NCBI GenBank assembly: GCA_023436825.1
Contig: JAEZHS010000773.1
Location: 1 to 12,147 of the forward strand
DNA from: Pseudomonadota bacterium
GTDB lineage: Bacteria > Pseudomonadota > Alphaproteobacteria > Reyranellales > Reyranellaceae
Length of the DNA: 12,147 bases
Direction of reading: 5' to 3'
Part shown: piece after piece, positions 1-6,114 of the stretch
Layout of the letters: each line of letters opens with the position of its first letter
How positions within the stretch are numbered: position 1 is the stretch's first letter
Translations under genes and position numbers: made by a program
Notes under the pieces: generated by a model
Database searches by the model: none
What the model was told of the DNA's origin: nothing
The model's input: the letters and a program-made list of their open reading frames with translations, nothing else

Positions 1-2
1 AC

Positions 3-524
3 GGCCATATCGAGATCGCCAGCGAGGTCGGCCGCGGCACCACGGTGCGCATGTATTTCCCGCGCAGCGATCCGGCGGCGGTGCCCGCGCCGGCGCCGCG
101 CAAGCAGGCCATGCCGCGCGGCACCGAACGCATCCTGGTGGTGGAGGATGAGAAGGCCGTGCGCGCCATCGTCGGCGAGCAGCTCGGCAGCCTGGGCTAC
201 GACGTGAAGCTCGCCAGGGATGCCGACCAGGCGCTCGAGCTGTTGCGGGGCCACCGCTTCGACCTCGTACTGACCGACGTCGTCATGCCCGGGCGGCTGA
301 ACGGCCGCGCGCTCGCCGAGGAGATCAAGCAGGCTTGGCCCGATACGCGCATCGTGTTCATGTCGGGCTATTCGGAGAATGCGCTGTTGCGCGACGGCCG
401 TCTCGAAGGCGGCGTGATGCTTCTCGCCAAGCCGCATGTCAAAGCCGACCTCGCTAAGTTCATCCGCGACGCGCTCGGCGCCAGCGGCGGGCGCTTCGGC
501 TCTGCCGCCCACAGTCAGGCGTAG
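3..524 (+). CDS. Hybrid histidine kinase, C-terminal part (ATPase end plus receiver)
   Basis: This is the 3' end of a gene that starts before the window. The frame is open from base 3 and first reads GHIEIASEVGRGTTVRMYFP, the G2-box end of a GHKL histidine-kinase ATPase domain. After a Pro/Ala-rich linker a complete receiver domain follows from about base 129. It has the acidic pair in LVVEDE, the phospho-acceptor Asp in LVLTDVVMPG (codon 276-278), a Ser in FMSGYS at the switch position, and the conserved Lys in LLAKP. Such CckA-like hybrid kinases autophosphorylate a His and pass the phosphate to their own receiver or to a phosphotransferase. The input domains, the His box and therefore the signal lie outside the window. 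The ATG at base 45 is an internal Met, not the start. The next receiver gene begins 17 bases after the stop, so the two are probably co-transcribed. Confidence 0.9.
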   Translation, partial: GHIEIASEVGRGTTVRMYFPRSDPAAVPAPAPRKQAMPRGTERILVVEDEKAVRAIVGEQLGSLGYDVKLARDADQALELLRGHRFDLVLTDVVMPGRLNGRALAEEIKQAWPDTRIVFMSGYSENALLRDGRLEGGVMLLAKPHVKADLAKFIRDALGASGGRFGSAAHSQA

Positions 525-541
525 TACAGGAGTAGACCACG

Positions 542-1336
542 ATGAACGCCAACGAGCGCGACCTGGTCCAGCGTTTCGTCGACGACATGACCGACTACGC
601 CATCGCCATCCTCGACGTGCAGGGCCGGGTTCTCACCTGGAACGCGGGCGCGCGGGCGCTGTTCGGATATGCATCCGACGAGATCGTCGGGCGGCGCTTC
701 ACCCTGCTGCATACCAAGGGCGACAACCTGCTCGGCAAGCCCGAGACTGCGCTCGGCGACGCCCTGCAGTGGGGCCGCCATGACGCGACCGGCGCGATGT
801 TGCGCAAGGATGGAAGCCGGATTCAGGCGCGGCTGATCCTGCGGCCGCTGTCGGACTCCTGGCAAAGGCATGTCGGCTTCGGCCTGCTCGCCTACGACAC
901 CGAAGGCGGCAAGCCGGTCGCCGCGGTCGAGCCGGAGGTGTCGGCGACCATGGCCGCCAGCTCGACCGGGCGCGCCAGGATCCTGGTGGTGGACGACAAC
1001 AGCGGCGTCCTCGAGGAGGCGACGGAGCAGTTGATCCGTCTCGGCTACGACGTCATTTCGGCGTCGAGCGGTGCGGAGGCCCTCGCCGCGCTCGAGCGCG
1101 GCGAGAAGATCGACCTTCTGTTCACCGATGTCGTCATGCCGGGCGACATTGCCGGCCGCGACCTCGCCGACAAGGCCTCCGAACTGCGGCCCGGCCTGAA
1201 GGTGCTGTTCGCGTCGGGCTACTTCGAAGGCGCGCTGGTCAGCAAGGGCGCGCTCGAGACCGACGTGCAGTTCATCGCCAAGCCTTACCGCATGAAGGCC
1301 CTGGCTCAGAAGGTCGAAGAGGTCCTGGCCTCCTGA
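542..1336 (+). CDS. PAS-receiver protein without output domain
   Basis: A 264-residue protein. Residues about 8-120 form a PAS-like sensor domain (YAIAILDVQGRVLTWNAGA, then LFGYASDEIVGRRF, then a KDGSRIQARLILRPL strand pair). Residues about 146-264 form a receiver domain with D151/D152, phospho-acceptor D196 in LLFTDVVMPG, S225 and K247. No DNA-binding, enzymatic or His-kinase domain is present. It is therefore likely to act as a phosphate sink, relay or protein-interaction partner, probably for the hybrid kinase just upstream, whose receiver is very similar (shared TDVVMPG and SGY motifs). The ATG at 542 has an AGGAG ribosome site at 528-532. The PAS ligand is unknown; a haem or flavin cofactor cannot be judged from the sequence. 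Confidence 0.85.
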   Translation: MNANERDLVQRFVDDMTDYAIAILDVQGRVLTWNAGARALFGYASDEIVGRRFTLLHTKGDNLLGKPETALGDALQWGRHDATGAMLRKDGSRIQARLILRPLSDSWQRHVGFGLLAYDTEGGKPVAAVEPEVSATMAASSTGRARILVVDDNSGVLEEATEQLIRLGYDVISASSGAEALAALERGEKIDLLFTDVVMPGDIAGRDLADKASELRPGLKVLFASGYFEGALVSKGALETDVQFIAKPYRMKALAQKVEEVLAS

Positions 1337-1385
1337 GACGGCCGCCGTGGATTAGGCTGCGCGACTGCGATACCAATGACGGGCC

Positions 1386-2543
1386 ATGGCCGAGCCTCCC
1401 GTCATCGCTTCCGGTCGCGACATTCGCCTCGACCTGTTTCGCGGGCTGGCGCTGTGGTTCATCTTCGTCGACCACATTCCGACCAACATCGTAAGCTGGT
1501 TCACCGTCCGTAACTACGGCTTCAGCGACGCCACCGAGATCTTCGTCTTCATCTCGGGCTACACGGCGGTGATCGCCTATGCCCGCATGATGGAGCGCGA
1601 GGGCTGGGTGCGCGCCGCCGCCCGCGTCTACCGCCGGGTCTGGCAGCTCTATGTCGCACACATCCTGCTGTTCATGGCGTTCACCGCCCAGATCGTCTGG
1701 GTGTCGATCGCCCACGACATGCCCTCGCTGATCGACGAGATGGAGCTGATGGGCCTCGGCGAGAACCCCTACCGGGCGATCCTGGCGGCGGCGCTGCTGC
1801 AGTTTCGGCCGGTCAACCTCGACGTCCTGCCACTCTACATCGTCCTGTTGGCCGCCTTTCCCTTCGTCCTGCCGGCGGTCCTGCGCTGGCCGTTCGCGGT
1901 GATTGCCGTGTCGGTCGCCCTCTATGCGGCGACGTGCCACTTCGATTGGAACCTGCCTGCCTACCCGGCGGGCAAGGTCTGGTACTTCAATCCACTCGCC
2001 TGGCAGGTGGTATTCTACGTCGGCACCGCCTGCGCCGTGCTGGGCCCCAGGATCGCCTGGCTCGACCGGTTCCGCTGGCCGCTCTCGGTTCTGGCTGTCC
2101 TTTACCTCCTGTTTGCAGCCTTTATCGCTCTGTCCTGGCATTACAATTCCCTCCAGGAGATCACACCGGCCTGGCTTGCCCGCCAGATCTACCCGATCGA
2201 CAAGACCAACATCGACGCCCTGCGGTTTTTGCACTTCCTCGCCTTGGCTTGGCTGGTCCGGGTGCTGGTGCCGGCCAGCACCAAATTCCTGCGCTGGCCT
2301 ATCTTCGGCCCACTTCGCAGGTGCGGTGAACAATCGTTACTTATATTCTGCATCGGTACTTTTCTTGCTTTGTCCGCCCAGATCGTCGTCAGCTACTTCG
2401 AGGAGTCGCTCCTGTCGCAGATCGTCGTGAGCGTTGCAGGCATTCTCGTCATGTGCGCAGCCGCCTATGTGGCGACCTGGTTCAAGAGCGGAGGATCGGC
2501 CGGTTCAGGACGGACGCCCAGCACGGCGGAAGCCGTGCCGTGA
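1386..2543 (+). CDS. OpgC-family membrane acyltransferase
   Basis: A 385-residue polytopic membrane protein with about ten hydrophobic segments. The N-terminus (RDIRLDLFRGLALWFIFVDHIP, then ATEIFVFISGY) matches the OpgC/acyltransferase-3-like family, in which Arg, Asp and His residues near the first two helices are typical. Known OpgC proteins transfer succinyl groups to osmoregulated periplasmic glucans in the inner membrane; other members acylate other envelope glycans. The substrate here is not shown, so I give no gene symbol. The ATG at 1386 lies 49 bases after the PAS-receiver gene and has no strong ribosome site. The last codons (from about 2311) fall inside the duplicated block, and codons 315-330 are strikingly AT-rich. 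The stop overlaps the GTG start of the next gene (GTGA), which implies translational coupling with the SGNH hydrolase. Confidence 0.85.
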   Translation: MAEPPVIASGRDIRLDLFRGLALWFIFVDHIPTNIVSWFTVRNYGFSDATEIFVFISGYTAVIAYARMMEREGWVRAAARVYRRVWQLYVAHILLFMAFTAQIVWVSIAHDMPSLIDEMELMGLGENPYRAILAAALLQFRPVNLDVLPLYIVLLAAFPFVLPAVLRWPFAVIAVSVALYAATCHFDWNLPAYPAGKVWYFNPLAWQVVFYVGTACAVLGPRIAWLDRFRWPLSVLAVLYLLFAAFIALSWHYNSLQEITPAWLARQIYPIDKTNIDALRFLHFLALAWLVRVLVPASTKFLRWPIFGPLRRCGEQSLLIFCIGTFLALSAQIVVSYFEESLLSQIVVSVAGILVMCAAAYVATWFKSGGSAGSGRTPSTAEAVP

Positions 2544-3291
2544 GGCTGCGCGCCTGGTCCTGGCTGGTCGCAGTCGTCGCGCTGCTGCTGCCGGCCATCG
2601 CCTTCCCGCAGTCAATGACGCTCTGCCGGGCCAAGCCCGAGCTGCTGGAGCTCGGCAATTCGCTGCCTGCCTCACGCAAGGCGATTGCCGAGCGCAAGCA
2701 ATTGCGCATCATTGCCCTCGGCTCGTCGTCGACCTCGGGGTACGGCGTATCGAACCCGGCCTATGCCTATCCCGCGCAGCTCAAGATCGGCCTCGACAAG
2801 GCGCTGCCCGGCGTCGATGTCGACGTCCTCAATCGCGGCATCGGCGGGCAGGACGTCGAGGAGATGGCGGCCCGAATGCAGGCCGAGATGAAGGAGAATC
2901 CGGCCTCGCTGGTGGTCTGGCAGACCGGCACTAACGCCGCCATCCGTCAGATGCCGCTGGCCAAGTTCGAGCGCTGGCTGCGCAACGGGCTGGCGCTCGG
3001 CAGGTCGTTGGGCGCCGATTTCGTGCTGATGAACCTGCAGTACGTGCCGGCGGTCGTTGCTGCGCCCGACAAGGAAGCCTACGAGAAGATCATGGCTGCA
3101 GCGGCCAAGGAATATGACGCCGGCCTGTTCCGTCGCTTCGACATCATGCGCGGCTGGTACCAGGACGGCATGCCCTATGCCCAGTTCGTCCAGCTCGACG
3201 GCCTGCACCTCAATGACTTCGGCCAGAAGTGCATCGGCAAGCTCCTGACCCGGTCGATCGTGAATTCGCTCAACGGTCCTTGAGACGTTGC
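2311..3291 (+). repeat. Tandem duplication, copy 1 (opgC 3' end plus SGNH gene)
   Basis: This stretch recurs from 3301. The left ends align at an offset of 990 (GTGCGGTGA at 2321 and 3311) and the right ends at 890. The difference is explained by a 3-base loss, a 1-base gain and a 98-base deletion in copy 2. The repeat contains the last ~75 codons of the acyltransferase gene and the whole of the first SGNH hydrolase gene. This copy keeps both reading frames intact and looks ancestral. Confidence 0.9.
2540..3283 (+). CDS. SGNH/GDSL-type hydrolase, copy 1 (exported)
   Basis: A 247-residue secreted SGNH hydrolase. I chose the GTG at 2540, which overlaps the opgC stop as GTGA. It places a clean signal peptide at the N-terminus (RLRAW, then a hydrophobic stretch to about AIAFPQS) and has a GGCGGAAG-like ribosome site just upstream. 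A longer reading from GTG 2453 is open but would put 29 polar residues before the signal. Catalytic blocks on this numbering: I, LGSSSTSG with nucleophile S63; [18 protein letters not shown] with oxyanion N132; V, DGLHLND with D220 and H223. It is probably an esterase or O-acyl hydrolase/transferase acting in the periplasm on the glycan modified by the adjacent acyltransferase; that partnership is inferred from context. It is about 90% identical (hand count) to copy 2 downstream. Confidence 0.85.
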   Translation: MRLRAWSWLVAVVALLLPAIAFPQSMTLCRAKPELLELGNSLPASRKAIAERKQLRIIALGSSSTSGYGVSNPAYAYPAQLKIGLDKALPGVDVDVLNRGIGGQDVEEMAARMQAEMKENPASLVVWQTGTNAAIRQMPLAKFERWLRNGLALGRSLGADFVLMNLQYVPAVVAAPDKEAYEKIMAAAAKEYDAGLFRRFDIMRGWYQDGMPYAQFVQLDGLHLNDFGQKCIGKLLTRSIVNSLNGP

Positions 3292-3300
3292 GCGGCCACA

Positions 3301-3432
3301 CACTTCACACGTGCGGTGAGCAATCGTTGCTTATATTCTGCACCGGTAATTTTGTTGCGTGTGCCCTCACCGTCGTCAGCTACTTCGAGGAGTCGGCTCC
3401 TGTCGCAGATCGTCGCGAGCGTCGCAGACATC
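3301..3432 (+). pseudogene. opgC 3' remnant from the tandem duplication
   Basis: In the frame of 3288 this reads [14 protein letters not shown] and then VVSYFEES, matching residues 313-341 of the intact acyltransferase except for one missing residue and a few substitutions. An extra G after the FEES codons shifts the frame, and the similarity ([11 protein letters not shown]) continues in the frame of the second SGNH gene. There is no start codon and no 5' part, so it is a relic and not a gene. It now forms the region upstream of the second hydrolase and part of that hydrolase's N-terminal reading frame. Confidence 0.85.
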
Positions 3433-4173
3433 AGGCTGCGCGGCTGGCCGTGGCTGGTTGCGGTGCTGGCGCTGCTGCTGCCGGCCGTCGCCTTCCCGCA
3501 GTCGATGACGCTGTGCCGGACCAATCCGGAGCTGCTGGAGCTCGGCAACTCGCTGCCGGTCTCGCGCAAGGCGATCGCCGAGCGCAAGCAATTGCGCATT
3601 ATTGCGCTGGGCTCGTCGTCGACCTCGGGCTACGGCGTGTCGAACCCGGCCTATGCCTATCCCGCGCAGCTCAAGATCGGCCTCGACAAGGCACTACCGG
3701 GCATCGATGTCGACGTCCTCAATCGCGGAATCGACGGTCAGGATGTCGAGGAGATGGCGGCCCGTATTCAGGCCGAGATGAAAGAGAACCCGGCCTCGCT
3801 GGTGGTCTGGCAGACCGGCACAACTGCCACCGTCCACCAGATCCCGATCGACAAGTTCACCCGCTCGCTGCGCAACGGGCTGGCGCTCGGCCGGTCGCTT
3901 GGTGCCGACTTCGTGCTGATGAACCTGCAGTACGTGCCGGCGGTCGCCGCTGCGCCCGACAAGGAAGCCTACAAGGACGCCATGGCCGCGGCCGCCAAGG
4001 AGTACGATGCCGGCCTGTTCCGGCGCTTCGATATCATGCGCGGCTGGTACCAGGACGGCATGCCCTATGCCCAGTTCGTCCAGCTCGACGGCCTGCACCT
4101 CAACGACTTCGGTCAGAAGTGCATCGGCAAGCTTTTAACCCGGTCGATCCTGAATTCGCTCCACGGTCCCTGA
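3361..4173 (+). CDS. SGNH/GDSL-type hydrolase, copy 2 (diverged, start uncertain)
   Basis: A paralogue of the upstream hydrolase; about 201 of 222 residues after the signal region agree by hand count. It keeps the block I Ser (LGSSSTSG), block II Gly (NRGIDGQD) and the block V Asp/His (DGLHLND, D codon 4087-4089, H codon 4096-4098). The block III Asn is replaced by Thr (QTGTT, codon 3823-3825). Nine of the 21 differences fall in the 16-residue stretch that begins there. The original GTG start was removed by the 98-base deletion. In-frame options are GTG 3361, GTG 3316 or GTG 3229 (inside copy 1), none with a clear ribosome site, so the start given is a guess. The hydrophobic signal segment ([17 protein letters not shown]) remains, behind translated opgC-derived residues. 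The long intact frame argues for a working protein, perhaps of altered activity; recent origin plus decay is the alternative. Confidence 0.65.
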   Translation: MPSPSSATSRSRLLSQIVASVADIRLRGWPWLVAVLALLLPAVAFPQSMTLCRTNPELLELGNSLPVSRKAIAERKQLRIIALGSSSTSGYGVSNPAYAYPAQLKIGLDKALPGIDVDVLNRGIDGQDVEEMAARIQAEMKENPASLVVWQTGTTATVHQIPIDKFTRSLRNGLALGRSLGADFVLMNLQYVPAVAAAPDKEAYKDAMAAAAKEYDAGLFRRFDIMRGWYQDGMPYAQFVQLDGLHLNDFGQKCIGKLLTRSILNSLHGP

Positions 4174-4184
4174 GGCATTCCATC

Positions 4185-4961
4185 ATGTCGCGTCGTTTTG
4201 TTGATCTGTCGATCTATCTCGAGAACGACGTCATCTCCGATCCGCCGCCGTTCGGTCCCAAGATCCAGTACCACAAGCACGAGGACACGGCCGGCCAGAT
4301 CGCCGGCTTCTTTCCCGGCCTCCGGAAAGAGGATCTGCCCGACGGCCAGGGCTGGGCAGTCGAGAACGTCAACCTCTCGACCCACAACGGCACGCATCTC
4401 GACGCGCCCTATCACTTCCATCCGACGATGAACAAGGGCGAACGCGCCATCACCATCGACGAGGTGCCGCTCGAATGGTGCTTCCAGCCCGGCGTGAAGC
4501 TCGACTTCCGCGACAAGCCGGACGGCCATGTCATCACCGCCAGGGAAGTCGAGGACGAGCTCTCGCGAATCGGCCATGAGCTGAAGCCCCTCGAGATCGT
4601 CGTGGTCAACACGCGCGCGGGCTCCCGCTACGGCAACAACGACTACGTGAATGCCGGCTGCGGCATGGGCTACGACGCCACCATGTTCCTGCTCGAGAAG
4701 GGTATCCGGCTCACCGGCACCGACGCCTGGAGCTGGGATGCGCCGTTCTATTGGACTGCCCAGAAGTGGGCCAAGGACCACGATCCCTCGATCATCTGGG
4801 AGGGCCACAAGGCCGGCCGGCACATCGGCTACTGCCACCTCGAGAAGCTGCACAATCTCGAGGCGTTGCCCGGCGACGGCTTCACCATCGCCTGCTTCCC
4901 TCACAAGATCCGAGGCGCGTCCGCTGGCTGGACGCGCGCGGTGGCGATCTTCGAGGAGTAA
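4185..4961 (+). CDS. Cyclase family / kynurenine formamidase-like metal hydrolase
   Basis: A 258-residue protein of the cyclase family (Pfam Cyclase, PF04199), which includes bacterial kynurenine formamidase and other Zn- or Mn-dependent amide/lactone hydrolases. The diagnostic metal-binding motif is at residues 67-78, [12 protein letters not shown], with a further His at 79. A second conserved block, [15 protein letters not shown], lies at 207-220. There is no signal peptide, so it should be cytoplasmic. The ATG at 4185 follows a TGAGG ribosome-site-like stretch at 4171-4175, made from the stop of the preceding hydrolase, only 11 bases away, which suggests an operon. No other tryptophan-catabolism gene is in view, so the kynurenine assignment is open; many family members act on other substrates. 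Its stop lies 6 bases from the convergent cytochrome gene. Confidence 0.85.
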   Translation: MSRRFVDLSIYLENDVISDPPPFGPKIQYHKHEDTAGQIAGFFPGLRKEDLPDGQGWAVENVNLSTHNGTHLDAPYHFHPTMNKGERAITIDEVPLEWCFQPGVKLDFRDKPDGHVITAREVEDELSRIGHELKPLEIVVVNTRAGSRYGNNDYVNAGCGMGYDATMFLLEKGIRLTGTDAWSWDAPFYWTAQKWAKDHDPSIIWEGHKAGRHIGYCHLEKLHNLEALPGDGFTIACFPHKIRGASAGWTRAVAIFEE

Positions 4962-4967
4962 TCCGCT

Positions 4968-5351
4968 CTACTTGCAGACCGTCGAATCCAGTATCGCCTG
5001 CTTGAGATAGGCGATGAGGTCGGCGCGTTCCTGCGGATCCTTGATGCCGGCGTATCCCATCTTGGTTCCCGGCACGATCTTGAGCGGATTCTCGAGAAAG
5101 CGGTCCAAAGTCTCCTCGTTCCAGGTGACGCCGTACTTCTTCATGGCCGGCGAGTAGGCGTAGCCCGCCACGCTGCCGGCCTTGCGCCCGAACAGCCCGC
5201 AATGGCGCGGGCCGACGCGGTCGTGCTCCAGCGAATGGCAGGCAAGGCAGCGCTGGTAGATCGTTTCTCCGCGGGTCGCATCGCCGTCCGCCGCGCGGGC
5301 GGCGGACGCGGCGAGCAGCAGCGCGGCGAGCAGGACGCCGGAGCTCTTCAT
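4968..5351 (-). CDS. Class I cytochrome c (c2/c550 type), periplasmic
   Basis: A 127-residue protein with a Sec signal peptide (residues 1-20, ending ARA/ADG). It has one haem-binding CLACH motif (C35, C38, H39) and a probable axial Met98 in PGTKMGY. The segment GLFGRKAGSVAGYAYSPAM is typical of mitochondrial-like c2 cytochromes, which are small soluble electron carriers. The ATG at 5351 begins the signal peptide and is 2 bases after the stop of the ferritin-like gene, so the two are co-transcribed. The frame is open further upstream but only as a shadow of that gene. Two extra cysteines (C51 in RHCGLFG and C126 at the end) could pair. A perfect 10-bp inverted repeat lies within the signal-peptide codons. 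Confidence 0.9.
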   Translation of the reverse strand: MKSSGVLLAALLLAASAARAADGDATRGETIYQRCLACHSLEHDRVGPRHCGLFGRKAGSVAGYAYSPAMKKYGVTWNEETLDRFLENPLKIVPGTKMGYAGIKDPQERADLIAYLKQAILDSTVCK

Positions 5352-5353
5352 CT

Positions 5354-5941
5354 CTAGGACACGAACGCGTCGGGCACGGGGTTCTGGCCGAGCGCATGGC
5401 GCAGCACGGCCCAATGCATGGCCTCGTCACCCAGAATGGAGGCGGCGACCTTGGCGAGCTCGCGGTCGGTGAAGATCGGAACGGCGCCGAGATAGGCGCT
5501 GACCGCACCCTTCTCGAGCCCGGCCGCGAAGGCCAGCACGTCGTTCTGCGACTTGAGCTTGTCCTTGGGGAAGGCGTAGCTCGCCGGCGGCGTGACCGGC
5601 TTGCCGCCGAGCTTCTGCACCGCCTTGGCCAGCGCGTCGGCATGTTGCTTGTGGTGCCCCTGGAACTGGACGGCGAGATCGAGCACCGGCTTCTGCAGCA
5701 GGCCGGACTCGGCTCCGAGCTGATAGGCTGCGATCGCCTGCTGCTCGGCGCCCAGCGCCGAGTTCAGGATCGTCACGTCGTTGTTGGCCGTCTGGGCCGA
5801 AGCCTGGCCGACCAGCGCCAGACGCTCGTGGCCGGCCAACAGGGCGACAGCCGACGCCGACAGGGTGATCTTGCCGACCCCGGACAGGAAGCCGCGACGG
5901 GGCGGCTTGACGGGATCGTTGCTGGGGGTGGTGATGGCCAT
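5354..5941 (-). CDS. Tat-exported ferritin-like domain protein
   Basis: A 195-residue protein. The N-terminus carries a twin-arginine signal (PPRRGFLSGVGK, hydrophobic stretch to about residue 37, cleavage near ASAQ). The rest is a four-helix ferritin-like domain (Ferritin_2 type). Candidate di-iron ligands are E66 (GAEQQAI), H96/H97/H100 (QGHHKQH), E143 (LEKGAVSAY), and E173 with H176 (DEAMH). Tat export fits a protein that folds with its metal before leaving the cytoplasm. Its exact role (iron storage, peroxide handling or other) is not known for this family. The ATG at 5941 has a near-perfect AAGGAGGA ribosome site (5947-5954 on the top strand). It is the first gene of a pair with the cytochrome c and is divergent from the sigma-factor gene. 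Confidence 0.88.
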   Translation of the reverse strand: MAITTPSNDPVKPPRRGFLSGVGKITLSASAVALLAGHERLALVGQASAQTANNDVTILNSALGAEQQAIAAYQLGAESGLLQKPVLDLAVQFQGHHKQHADALAKAVQKLGGKPVTPPASYAFPKDKLKSQNDVLAFAAGLEKGAVSAYLGAVPIFTDRELAKVAASILGDEAMHWAVLRHALGQNPVPDAFVS

Positions 5942-5967
5942 CGTAATCCTCCTTCGGAAGCGGCGGC

Positions 5968-5980
5968 TGACAGGATGTCA
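5968..5980. promoter_or_regulatory. Inverted repeat TGACA-N3-TGTCA upstream of the ferritin-like gene
   Basis: A 13-base perfect interrupted palindrome, TGACA GGA TGTCA, 27 bases upstream of the ferritin-like ATG and just before its ribosome site. Its size and symmetry suit a dimeric regulator or an RNA hairpin in the leader. There is no direct evidence that a protein binds it. Confidence 0.35.
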
Positions 5981-5987
5981 TTCGCTG

Positions 5988-6003
5988 CCCGGGGAACCCC
6001 GGG
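5988..6003. promoter_or_regulatory. Perfect 16-base inverted repeat, CCCGGGG-AA-CCCCGGG
   Basis: Seven-base GC arms separated by AA, in the divergent region between the ferritin-like and sigma-factor genes. It contains GGAAC, which resembles an ECF -35 element, but I see no convincing -10 partner at the right distance. It could be an operator, or a hairpin in the 5' leader of the ferritin-like transcript. Confidence 0.35.
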
Positions 6004-6016
6004 AGAGGCCGGATCG

Positions 6017-6072
6017 GATGCAGGGGGGCCGCGTGGCCCGCCATGCATCGATGCAGGACGTCGTGCTGCATC
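6017..6072. promoter_or_regulatory. Cluster of GATGCAG / CTGCATC motifs with palindromes
   Basis: GATGCAG occurs at 6017-6023 and 6050-6056, and its reverse complement CTGCATC at 6066-6072. The last two form a perfect 7-base inverted repeat with a 9-base spacer. A 12-base perfect palindrome, TGCATCGATGCA, covers 6044-6055, and a GGGCC-GCGT-GGCCC hairpin lies at 6026-6039. The density of symmetric elements suggests a control region for the sigma-factor gene and the divergent ferritin-like gene. A CATCC (6069-6073) lies 17 bases before GTATAG (6091-6096), a possible promoter, but the resulting transcript would start at the ribosome site; this is weak. Confidence 0.4.
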
Positions 6073-6114
6073 CAAAGGCGCGATCCCGGGGTATAGGGGC
6101 TGGAGAGGTCCTGA

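Larger units (their letters stand above)
3301..4181 (+). repeat. Tandem duplication, copy 2 (decayed opgC tail plus SGNH gene)
   Basis: This is the second copy of the unit that starts at 2311, placed directly after it. Relative to copy 1 it has lost one codon in the opgC part. It has gained one G near 3394-3396, which shifts the opgC frame. It has also lost the 98 bases corresponding to 2445-2542, which held the opgC C-terminus, its stop and the hydrolase GTG start. The remaining hydrolase part is collinear with copy 1 to the stop codon. Before the duplication the order was presumably opgC, SGNH, cyclase. Confidence 0.9.

Noticed and set aside
1272..2333. Long minus-strand open frame (353 codons) opposite the acyltransferase gene
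   Set aside because: Its translation is polar and low-complexity (many Q, D, R, E, G), with no motif. It is the antisense shadow of a gene with clear membrane helices and family motifs.
2453..2539. Upstream extension of the first SGNH hydrolase to GTG 2453
   Set aside because: It would put 29 polar residues before the signal peptide and overlap opgC by 91 bases. GTG 2540 overlaps the stop as GTGA and starts right at the signal sequence.
2672..3301. Minus-strand frame (209 codons) opposite SGNH copy 1, with a similar one opposite copy 2
   Set aside because: Both are shadows of the duplicated coding sequence. They recur only because the sense sequence is repeated.
2311..4181. Transposon or IS origin for the repeated unit
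   Set aside because: No transposase, terminal inverted repeats or target-site duplication was seen. The structure fits a simple tandem duplication.
3288..4184. Upstream extension of the cyclase gene into a 557-codon frame
   Set aside because: The extra part is opgC remnant and then an out-of-frame reading of SGNH copy 2. The cyclase proper begins at ATG 4185 with a ribosome-site-like stretch.
5988..6020. Classic ECF/EcfG promoter (GGAAC plus spaced GTT)
   Set aside because: GGAAC is present inside a palindrome, but no matching -10 element lies at 16-18 bases on either strand. It is reported only as an inverted repeat.
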